Shown piece after piece: positions 42,378 to 49,892 of a stretch of DNA of 64,000 bases. Location of the stretch: the NCBI GenBank assembly GCA_045586925.1, contig JAZNBG010000005.1:49680-113679 (forward strand). Direction: 5' to 3'. Position numbers and translations under genes: made by a program. A model generated the notes under the pieces. The model saw nothing but the letters and a program-made list of their open reading frames with translations, did no database searches and was not told where the DNA came from. This DNA comes from SIG440 sp045586925 (GTDB lineage Bacteria > Bacillota > Clostridia > Monoglobales > Monoglobaceae). How positions within the stretch are numbered: the first letter of the stretch is position 1; each line of letters opens with the position of its first letter.

Positions 42378-44501
42378 TTAAGATACTTCCTTTAGCTTTA
42401 CCGACAGCACCGTCATATCGTCCCTGACCTCGCCATTGTTTTGCCGGATGGCGTGGTTCAATATTTTATCTGCCAGACCGACATCCGTATCCTTGCTAAC
42501 TGTATTTTCAATAAAGTCGCAAACCCACATACTGCCGCTATCACGGTTTTCAATTCCATCAGTTACCATAACTATCACATCGCCATCCTTCATACTTCGC
42601 TGGGTGCAATCAGCATCAATGCCTGCAACAACACCAACAGGAAGGGACGATGCCTTTACCGTATCCACGCCTCTGCCGTGCATAATAAAGCTTGGCTCGG
42701 CACCGGTTTTGATAAATTCTGCCTGTCCGGTGTATAAGTCGATTATGCACAAATCCATTGTCACAAATGCCTCGGCATCGGATTTAAGCAGCATTACCGA
42801 ATTAATAAATTTCACCGCCACAGATGTTTCAAATCCTGCGTACAGAAAGCTTTCAAGCAATTCAAGCATAGCACGGCTCTCACGCGCGGCAGCACTGCCT
42901 GTCCCCATTCCGTCGCTGAGCGCAATCACATACTTACCTTTGCCAATATGCGCAAAACGATAACTGTCACCGTTTTCGCCCGAGGCGGCACACTCGGCAA
43001 AATCTGTTTCTATCTTGAATTTTTCTGTCTTATTCTCCTCATTTATACTGCACATACCAATATCACTTTTTATCTCCTCGGAAATTCCGCCTAATATTTG
43101 CGACACATCAGAAAGCTGCTGTCCCACAGCCTTGCGGTTTTCATCAAGAACCCTCAGCCACTCCTGTTTGACCTGATAAATGTCAAGCTGATGATTAAGC
43201 TCTGCCACCAGATGGTCAATCCGGTGACAACGCTTTCTAAACTCCTCGTCGGCATCATCAGGGGATAGCTGACCTTTTTCGTCCATCGTCTTCATAAGTC
43301 CAAAAAGTGACTTATAGGTGAAATCAAAATCCTTGTTCCAGCATACATCCGTCTTTTTGCACTTTTTGCATATCTTGTCTGCCGCCATATCAAAAAATGT
43401 GGCAAGGTCTGCCCGATTTTCCCGCCGCTTTGTGTCCCTGACCTGACGGTTAAGCGTTTTTGCCATTGCATCAAAGGATTCTGCCACCGCCTTAAGCCTT
43501 TGTCTGAGATTTTCCTTCATTCTCATTATTCCGGCCTTTTCAGCCGCATCAAGGCAGATAATCTCGCCTACAAGACCAATCATTTTGGGCTTTACAAAAG
43601 CAAATACCACCGATGCCGCCATAATTTCATAAAGTGTCAGCACCGACTCCATTGCACCGTCGGTGTACACAACCAGCATCGCATTAGCAAGCGTAACCCC
43701 TGCAATAACGCCGCCCTTGCCAAACCGCGAGAAAATTCCTGCCAAAAATCCGCAAAAGCTGAAAGCCCCCATAATGGGCATAAAATAATCGCTTCCTATT
43801 CCGCAAACAAGTCCGAGAATAACCCCTGCTCCTGTGGAATAACCTGCTCCGCAGCCTGCAGAAATCGTCAGCAGCACAACCGCCGCAACAGCATTCATTA
43901 CCGAAAAATCTGTTCCTATATAAATATCCTGAAGGCTGAGTATTGCGATTGCCACCACAGCGCCAAGGCTTAGCTTTTCTTCGCTGCCAAGCTTCTCAGG
44001 CAAAAATCTGCCGTTGCGGAGTAGCTTGCTGCTTTTTTCAAAAACAAGAGCACCTGCCACCACCGCAACCGACTCGCAAAGCAGCAGTAAAAACTGCGAA
44101 AACGTAAATCCTTCCCAAAAAAGCGTCACAAGCCCTGCAAGGAACACCGCTCCACCTGCCGTAAGACCTGCGGTGAAGTCATTCATCTGTACGCCCCGTT
44201 CAAGAACAAACAGCACTGCCAGATATATTATCCCTGAACTTACGTACTTTGTCGTACCAATGCGGTCGCAAACGGCAAAAGCACCAAGACTGACCGCAAT
44301 AAACGACCCCACCGCACCAAGCGACAGCTTGCGCTCCTGTGCAAGAAAGGATAGTCCAAACGGAGTAATTCCTGCATACGGCATTGCCATTGCCATAAAA
44401 AAACCTATAATCCTTATCAGCCAACCGCCCTTTGTAAATCTTAACCCCATTGACTTAACCCTTTTGGGTGTATTAAGGCGTGAAATCTGCAATTCCGACA
44501 T
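42378..44501 (-). CDS. spoIIE: Stage II sporulation protein E (SpoIIE) phosphatase
   Basis: This is a protein of 707 residues. The N-terminal ~300 residues hold about ten membrane segments (from GGWLIRIIGFFMAMAMPYAG). A central domain with a cysteine cluster (CKKCKKTDVCW near residue 375) follows. The C-terminal ~200 residues are a PP2C phosphatase (IALSDGMGTGSAAARES, VTDGIENR, DDMTVLSVKL). SpoIIE sits at the asymmetric septum and dephosphorylates SpoIIAA to activate sigma F. It is somewhat shorter than the Bacillus protein (~830). ATG at 44501 follows AAAGGAG. Its presence implies an endospore former. Confidence 0.95.
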   Translation of the reverse strand: MSELQISRLNTPKRVKSMGLRFTKGGWLIRIIGFFMAMAMPYAGITPFGLSFLAQERKLSLGAVGSFIAVSLGAFAVCDRIGTTKYVSSGIIYLAVLFVLERGVQMNDFTAGLTAGGAVFLAGLVTLFWEGFTFSQFLLLLCESVAVVAGALVFEKSSKLLRNGRFLPEKLGSEEKLSLGAVVAIAILSLQDIYIGTDFSVMNAVAAVVLLTISAGCGAGYSTGAGVILGLVCGIGSDYFMPIMGAFSFCGFLAGIFSRFGKGGVIAGVTLANAMLVVYTDGAMESVLTLYEIMAASVVFAFVKPKMIGLVGEIICLDAAEKAGIMRMKENLRQRLKAVAESFDAMAKTLNRQVRDTKRRENRADLATFFDMAADKICKKCKKTDVCWNKDFDFTYKSLFGLMKTMDEKGQLSPDDADEEFRKRCHRIDHLVAELNHQLDIYQVKQEWLRVLDENRKAVGQQLSDVSQILGGISEEIKSDIGMCSINEENKTEKFKIETDFAECAASGENGDSYRFAHIGKGKYVIALSDGMGTGSAAARESRAMLELLESFLYAGFETSVAVKFINSVMLLKSDAEAFVTMDLCIIDLYTGQAEFIKTGAEPSFIMHGRGVDTVKASSLPVGVVAGIDADCTQRSMKDGDVIVMVTDGIENRDSGSMWVCDFIENTVSKDTDVGLADKILNHAIRQNNGEVRDDMTVLSVKLKEVS

Positions 44502-44539
44502 AATTATCTTTCTCCTTTGTAATCCGTCGTGTTTTTTTC

Positions 44540-44573
44540 AGTATACACACACAATACACAGATAATTGTCGAA
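44540..44573 (-). promoter_or_regulatory. Spo0A-type promoter of spoIIE
   Basis: On the minus strand TCGACA (44567-44572) lies 21 bases before TATACT (44540-44545), about 40 bases upstream of spoIIE. TGTCGAA (44567-44573, plus strand) is an exact Spo0A box overlapping the -35. The 21-22 base spacing with a 0A box is known from spoIIE and spoIIG of Bacillus. Confidence 0.65.
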
Positions 44574-44641
44574 AGAATAGCGTCTGGAAAAATTTGTAAA
44601 AATATTTTTGGCAAAAAAGTCTAAAAAGTGTTGGATTTTAT

Positions 44642-45961
44642 TTAATTGTGTCTAAGATTGAACCACGCATCAATCCCGGGGTATATTGCCGCCTCGCCAA
44701 GTTCTTCTTCAATTCTCAGCAAACGGTTGTATTTTGCTGTGCGGTCGGTGCGTGAGGGTGCACCCGTCTTTATCTGACCTGCATTTGTTGCCACAGCAAT
44801 ATCCGCAATGGTTGTATCCTCTGTTTCGCCGCTGCGGTGTGAGGTTACAGCCGTATATCCTGCTCGGTTTGCAGTTTCAATTGCCTCAAGGGTTTCGGTG
44901 AGTGTACCTATCTGGTTTACCTTTATCAGAATTGAATTTGCCACATCTAAACTGATACCCTTTTTAAGACGCTCGGTATTGGTAACAAACAAATCGTCTC
45001 CAACAAGCTGAATTTTGTTGCCAAGTCGTTTTGTCAGCATATCCCAGCCTTCCCAGTCTTCCTCTGCCATAGCGTCCTCGATTGAAATTATCGGATACTT
45101 GCCTGCCCAGTCTGCCCAAAAATCCACCATTTCCTCACGTGAGAGCATTTTGTCGGTCTTCCAGAAATAATACTTTCCCGACTCGCCCTTTTTCTTTGCT
45201 TCCTCATACATCTCGGTGGAGGCAGGGTCAAGAGCAATTCTGAAATCATCGAAGGGCTTAAAGCCTGCCCTCTCAATGGCGTGAACAATTAGTTTTACCG
45301 CATCCTCGTCCGATTCAAGATTGGGGGCAAATCCGCCCTCGTCGCCAACGGCTGTTGAATAACCCTTTTCCTTCAGCAGCTTTTTAAGGGTGTGAAACAC
45401 CTCGGCACACCATTGAAGTGCCTGACGAAAGGATTTTGCACCAACGGGCATAATCATAAATTCCTGACAACTGATTGAATTGTCGGCGTGCTTGCCGCCG
45501 TTGATAATATTCATCATCGGTACGGGCATCACCTTTGCATTTATGCCACCGATATAACTATAAAGGCTAAGCCCCAAAGCTGCCGATGCCGCCTTGGCAC
45601 AGGCAAGCGACACAGCAAGGCAGGCGTTTGCACCAAGACGTGATTTGTTGTGCGTTCCGTCAAGCTTTATCAGCATTTTATCAATATCAACCTGATCAAG
45701 CACATTAAATCCCAAAAGCTCGTCGGCAATTTCGTTGTTGATGTTTTTAACCGCCTTTAAAACACCCTGACCCATATATCTGTCGCCCTCGCCGTCCCTT
45801 AGCTCGTATGCCTCAAATGCCCCTGTCGATGCACCCGAGGGCACTGCCGCACGTCCGACATAGTCACCCTCGACATACACCTCTACCTCAACGGTTGGGT
45901 TTCCGCGTGAGTCTAAGATTTCTCTTGCAACAATTCCTTCAATGGCAATATAGTCCTTCAT
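44642..45961 (-). CDS. eno: Enolase
   Basis: This is a protein of 439 residues converting 2-phosphoglycerate to phosphoenolpyruvate. ATG at 45961 with GGAGG seven bases upstream is preferred over the longer frame from 45985. AREILDSRGNPTVEVEV at the N-terminus, GDEGGFAPN, SIEDAMAEEDWEGW, LVGDDLFVTN and TSHRSGETED are catalytic and Mg-binding blocks. The length matches bacterial enolase. No terminator is visible in the 140 bases before spoIIE, so some read-through is possible. Confidence 0.98.
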   Translation of the reverse strand: MKDYIAIEGIVAREILDSRGNPTVEVEVYVEGDYVGRAAVPSGASTGAFEAYELRDGEGDRYMGQGVLKAVKNINNEIADELLGFNVLDQVDIDKMLIKLDGTHNKSRLGANACLAVSLACAKAASAALGLSLYSYIGGINAKVMPVPMMNIINGGKHADNSISCQEFMIMPVGAKSFRQALQWCAEVFHTLKKLLKEKGYSTAVGDEGGFAPNLESDEDAVKLIVHAIERAGFKPFDDFRIALDPASTEMYEEAKKKGESGKYYFWKTDKMLSREEMVDFWADWAGKYPIISIEDAMAEEDWEGWDMLTKRLGNKIQLVGDDLFVTNTERLKKGISLDVANSILIKVNQIGTLTETLEAIETANRAGYTAVTSHRSGETEDTTIADIAVATNAGQIKTGAPSRTDRTAKYNRLLRIEEELGEAAIYPGIDAWFNLRHN

Positions 45962-46061
45962 TTCATTTCCTCCTGTAAAAATCAATTTTTAACAGTATGC
46001 ACATATTTTGAATTTTTTATATACAAAAGGACATAATAGATTTAAGAAAGGATGGATAAAA

Positions 46062-46496
46062 ATGATAAATCACGATACTATTGAGCTTTTAAAGGAATGT
46101 AACGCCGGAATTAAAATGGGAGTCAATTCAATTGATGATGTTCTTGACAGAGTAAAAGACGAAAAACTCAAGGAAATTCTTATAAATTCCAAGGAGGAGC
46201 ATCAAAAGCTGGGAAGCGAAACACATTCCATATTAAACGAGTGTGACGAATGTGGAAAAGACCCAAACATTATGGCACAGGGTATGTCGTGGCTGAAAAC
46301 AAATATGATGCTTGCCGTTGACGAAACCGACGCAAAAATTGCCGATTTAATTACCGACGGCTGTGATATGGGCACAAAATCGCTTAACAAATACCTTAAT
46401 CAGTACGAAGCCGCATCCGAGGACGCAAAAAACATCACCAAGCGTTTAATCAAGATAGAGGATGATTTGGCTGCGGATATAAGATGTTATCTTTAA
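46062..46496 (+). CDS. Helical-bundle protein, ferritin-like/DUF2383-like
   Basis: This is a protein of 144 residues. ATG at 46062 follows GAAAGGATGG; a frame from 46008 is open but has no site. Four long amphipathic helices are predicted by pattern: INHDTIELLKECNAGIKMG, EILINSKEEHQKLGSETHSIL, MSWLKTNMMLAVDETDAKIAD and ITKRLIKIEDDLAADIRCYL. Such small proteins resemble the ferritin-like DUF2383 group. Lone His and Glu residues occur, but no clear di-iron EXXH pair was found. Function unknown. Confidence 0.7.
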   Translation: MINHDTIELLKECNAGIKMGVNSIDDVLDRVKDEKLKEILINSKEEHQKLGSETHSILNECDECGKDPNIMAQGMSWLKTNMMLAVDETDAKIADLITDGCDMGTKSLNKYLNQYEAASEDAKNITKRLIKIEDDLAADIRCYL

Positions 46497-46498
46497 TA

Positions 46499-46535
46499 CG
46501 ATAAAAGGGTGTTGCAACGCAACACCCTTTTATCG
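46499..46535. terminator. Bidirectional terminator between the helical-bundle gene and recD2
   Basis: A perfect 17-bp stem (46499-46515 with 46519-46535) has a 3-base loop and AAAA/TTTT ends. It overlaps the recD2 stop codon. Confidence 0.88.
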
Positions 46536-48722
46536 TATGATAAGCTTATCCTTCAATCCCGAAAAACGCATTAAAACATTGTTGTTGTCAACAAACTGTT
46601 TAAGGATTTCTTCCTTGCCAACCAGTATAACCAATCTTTTTGCACGGGTTATGGCTGTGTACAGCAGATTGCGTGTCATCAGCAGTCTGTGTGTGTCAAA
46701 TATAGGCATTATTACCACATCAAACTCGCTGCCCTGACTTTTATGAACTGTCACCGCATATGCAAGCTCCAGCTCATCAAGACCCATAAAGTCATAAACC
46801 ACCTTGCGGTCATCAAAAAGAACCGTCAAAGTCTGTTTGGGGACGTTTATATCCGTGACAAATCCAACGTCGCCGTTGAATACCCCCTGACCTTTTTCCA
46901 AATCAGAAAGACGTGTCCACTCTAAGTTATAGTTGTTTTTATTCTGCATCACCTTGTCGCCCACGCGAAAGGTATAGCTTCCCACCGTCTTTTCGGAAAT
47001 CCGCATTTGTTTGGGATTAAGCCGCCTTTGCAGAATTTCATTAAGGCTCTGCACACCAATAACTGATTTTCGCGTTGGGGTAAGCACCTGAATTTGTGAA
47101 ATGCTGTCAACCCCATATGTTTTTGGGATACGTCTTTCGCACAAATCAGCAATTGTTTCGCAAAGCTGGTCTGGGTTTGAACACTTTAACATAAAGAAAT
47201 CATTGTCGGGGTCGTTGCAAAACGGCATCTCGCCACGATTTATGCGGTGAGCATTGACAACAATCATACTCTCCCTTGCCTGCCTGAAAATTTCGGTCAG
47301 CTTAACGCACTCTAAAGATTCGCTTTCGATAATATCCTTAAGCACGTTTCCTGCCCCGACAGCCGGAAGCTGGTCGCAATCGCCAACCATTATAAGCCGT
47401 GCATTCTTCGGCAAAGCAAGAAGCAGACTGTGCATCAGCAAAATATCAACCATTGACATTTCGTCAATAATCAAAATATCACATTCAAGTTTATTCTTTT
47501 CGTTTCTGCCAAAACAAACCCTACTGCCCTCTGATGGCATATTCTCTAAAAGTCGGTGAATAGTTTTTGCTTCCATTCCGCAGACCTCGGTCATTCGTTT
47601 TGCCGCTCTGCCGGTGGGTGCAGCCAGTGCAATCCGCTTGCCCTGACGCTGCATTATGTTGATTATAGTATTAATTATTGTGGTTTTACCAGTACCGGGA
47701 CCACCTGTGATTACCATAGCCGAATTTTCAAAGCAGGCAAACACCGCATCCCTTTGGCTGTCTGCCAGAACTATACCGCTCTCTTCCTCTGCTTGTTTAA
47801 TCAGTTCCTCCGATTCACGTCGGTTGGTTTCAAAAATCATGCCGCTCATTTCACGAAGCCTTGATGCAACCGTGCGTTCTGCATCGTAAAAGGATTTCAG
47901 ATACACCGCATCAAATTCCTCGTGAGGCTCCACAATCAGCTCGTCCTTAAGACAAAGCTGTGCCACGGCATCCTCAGCCTCGCCTGCATCAATCTCCAAA
48001 GCTGCCTTTGTCTGGGCAATAAGGGTCGGTTTTGGCAGGAATGTGTGACCACTGAGATACCCAGCATTTAAAAGTGTGCTGGTAACCCCCGAACACACTC
48101 TTGGCACAAAATTCAGGGGAAGCTGCATCTCTTCACGGATTTTATCGCATATTTTAAAGGTAAAGCCGTCGATACCGCTGAGAATAAACGGATTTTCTTC
48201 GGCAAATTTTATTATATTTTCGCCAAAGGTACGGTATGCCTTAATCGCAAGATTTGGTGACACACCAAACCGTTGAAAAAATACAACAATGTTTTTAAGA
48301 CCAATCTGTTCGACAAACCTCTTGTATATTTCCTGAGCTTTTGCGACCGAAATCCCTTTAATCTGTGTCAGTCTTTCAGGCTCCTTTTCAATAATCTCAA
48401 GCGCCTGTGTGCCGAATTTCTCCACAATCCGTCTTGCGGTGGTTTTTCCTATATGCGGAAGCACTCCCGACCCAAGATACAATTCAATCTCGGACTCTGA
48501 CTCGGGCATAAGCCTTTCAAAGCTGCTTACACTGAACTGCTGTCCGTATTCGGGGTGATTTTTCCATTCACCAACTGCCGTAATACGCTCGCCCTCGGAA
48601 ATCCCCGGCATATATCCCGTCAGGGTATAAAGGTGCCCACCCGATGAAATATCACAAACAGTGTACCCGTTTGACTGATTTTCGTATATTACATCTTCAA
48701 TTACACCATCAATTTTTTCCAC
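46530..48722 (-). CDS. recD2: ATP-dependent RecD2-type DNA helicase
   Basis: This is a protein of 730 residues. The N-terminal OB-like and HhH region (residues 1-190; GVLPHIGKTTARRIVEKFG) is characteristic of RecD2 rather than RecD of RecBCD. Walker A is VITGGPGTGKTTII near residue 345, Walker B IIDEMSMVD, and motif VI is near the C-terminus (ELAYAVTVHKSQGSEFD, LLYTAITRAKRLV). It is a 5'-3' helicase of repair and replication-fork maintenance. The GTG start at 48722 has GGAGG nine bases upstream and a consensus promoter behind it. Confidence 0.95.
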   Translation of the reverse strand: MEKIDGVIEDVIYENQSNGYTVCDISSGGHLYTLTGYMPGISEGERITAVGEWKNHPEYGQQFSVSSFERLMPESESEIELYLGSGVLPHIGKTTARRIVEKFGTQALEIIEKEPERLTQIKGISVAKAQEIYKRFVEQIGLKNIVVFFQRFGVSPNLAIKAYRTFGENIIKFAEENPFILSGIDGFTFKICDKIREEMQLPLNFVPRVCSGVTSTLLNAGYLSGHTFLPKPTLIAQTKAALEIDAGEAEDAVAQLCLKDELIVEPHEEFDAVYLKSFYDAERTVASRLREMSGMIFETNRRESEELIKQAEEESGIVLADSQRDAVFACFENSAMVITGGPGTGKTTIINTIINIMQRQGKRIALAAPTGRAAKRMTEVCGMEAKTIHRLLENMPSEGSRVCFGRNEKNKLECDILIIDEMSMVDILLMHSLLLALPKNARLIMVGDCDQLPAVGAGNVLKDIIESESLECVKLTEIFRQARESMIVVNAHRINRGEMPFCNDPDNDFFMLKCSNPDQLCETIADLCERRIPKTYGVDSISQIQVLTPTRKSVIGVQSLNEILQRRLNPKQMRISEKTVGSYTFRVGDKVMQNKNNYNLEWTRLSDLEKGQGVFNGDVGFVTDINVPKQTLTVLFDDRKVVYDFMGLDELELAYAVTVHKSQGSEFDVVIMPIFDTHRLLMTRNLLYTAITRAKRLVILVGKEEILKQFVDNNNVLMRFSGLKDKLIIR

Positions 48723-48748
48723 CTGTGTTCACCTCCCATTTTTCATAT

Positions 48749-48777
48749 ATTATACTGTATCAGCACATATATGTCAA
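48749..48777 (-). promoter_or_regulatory. Consensus sigma-A promoter of recD2
   Basis: Minus-strand TTGACA (48772-48777), exactly 17 bases, TATAAT (48749-48754), about 27 bases before the start codon. It is the last host element before the prophage lysis genes, whose nearest stop is 25 bases away. Confidence 0.8.
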
Positions 48778-48801
48778 TGAACACAGGCGGATTTTTTTGT
48801 A

Positions 48802-49368
48802 TCAGGCAATAGCCTTGGCAATTTTTACTACAAGTTCTTCGCCATACTTATAGCAAAGCAAAAATTCTATGGTTTCGTCCTCAATTCCTGTCTTTGCCTG
48901 AATAATTTCTATTGCATCTTCGACTGTCATTTCATCTTCTCCTTTTTTGATTTCTTCAAACGGAAAGTTCTTTCCGGGGCACGCCGTACTTTGAAAATCT
49001 CTGTGCCGAACTACCTCTGCATCCGGATACAGACCTTTAAGGTGCGAAATAAGCTCCTTTCCCGCCTTTAGCTGAGCCTTGGGCATTACTGCATTTTCAA
49101 GGTTCCCTTCAAAGCAAACACCAATGCTTTTATCATTGTATCCCGTACAATGAGCACCCACTGTGCCAATTGGTCGGCCACGGTATACGCCGCCATCCTT
49201 GCGTACATAAAAATGATATCCTATTCCGCTCCAGCCGTTAGAAAGATGCCCCGCGTGAATACTTTGTACATTGCCCAACCCTGCACGATGGTGCAGAATG
49301 ATATATTTCGTATTGCTACGTTTTGAAAGACTTCCGCTCCAGTTAAAGGCTGTATCAATTATTCTCAA
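48802..49368 (-). CDS. Prophage endolysin, N-acetylmuramoyl-L-alanine amidase (Amidase_2)
   Basis: This is a protein of 188 residues. KYIILHHRAG (zinc-binding His near residue 26), SNGWSGIGYHFYV, VGAHCTGYNDKSIGVCFEG and VRHRDFQSTACPGKNFP (second zinc His and Cys) are the Amidase_2/PGRP catalytic set. The short C-terminal region (~45 residues) is helical and may bind wall. The start is TTG at 49368 with GGAGG upstream, inside the end of the holin gene (14-base overlap). It cleaves peptidoglycan at lysis. Confidence 0.92.
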   Translation of the reverse strand: MRIIDTAFNWSGSLSKRSNTKYIILHHRAGLGNVQSIHAGHLSNGWSGIGYHFYVRKDGGVYRGRPIGTVGAHCTGYNDKSIGVCFEGNLENAVMPKAQLKAGKELISHLKGLYPDAEVVRHRDFQSTACPGKNFPFEEIKKGEDEMTVEDAIEIIQAKTGIEDETIEFLLCYKYGEELVVKIAKAIA

Positions 49369-49801
49369 AGGATGCTGCCTCCTTCTTGTTCTTCAGTATT
49401 TCAATAGCTCTTACTATCACCTCAGGCAGAGGCAATCCCATCAGTCCCGCATTTTCTACTATCGAAAGCATCTCGTTGGCTATAAAGCCTATGATTGTTG
49501 CAGTGCGTATGTAATTTGTCCCAAGCGATACATCAAGTCTGTGAGCTATCAGCACAAAGAGCATTGTAACACACTTTTTACAAAGACCAATCCAACCTGC
49601 ACGGCTGTTAAGATTGCCATTCTTTGACTTGTTGCTTTTGTGAAACACCCCCGCAACAATCAACCCCATCACAAAGTCAACCGCCATAAATATCACAAGC
49701 GTTATCATATCCTCGGTCCAGCCCCCAAACAGCTTTGCGAAAAATGCACCAATTGTCCCTATGATAGCACAAAAATAAATTTTTATTGTTGATAAATTCA
49801 T
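49355..49801 (-). CDS. Phage holin (Cph1-type family)
   Basis: This is a protein of 148 residues. Hydrophobic segments are IYFCAIIGTIGAFFAKLFGG, MITLVIFMAVDFVMGLIVAGVFH and CVTMLFVLIAHRLDV. The SRAGWIGLCKK loop is typical of the PF05105 holin family. It forms membrane pores that release the amidase encoded just downstream. ATG at 49801 has AAAGGAG upstream. Confidence 0.88.
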   Translation of the reverse strand: MNLSTIKIYFCAIIGTIGAFFAKLFGGWTEDMITLVIFMAVDFVMGLIVAGVFHKSNKSKNGNLNSRAGWIGLCKKCVTMLFVLIAHRLDVSLGTNYIRTATIIGFIANEMLSIVENAGLMGLPLPEVIVRAIEILKNKKEAASFENN

Positions 49802-49892
49802 ACTCTCTCTCCTTTATCGTTGTTATCTATGCAACCAAGATGGATTTTACGTTGCACGCCAACTGCCATTTCTTTAAACAATGTATGATTAA

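Noticed and set aside
43500..43973. A 157-codon plus-strand frame opposite spoIIE
   Set aside because: It is antisense to conserved membrane segments of spoIIE, with a composition rich in His, Lys and Asn and no recognised domain.
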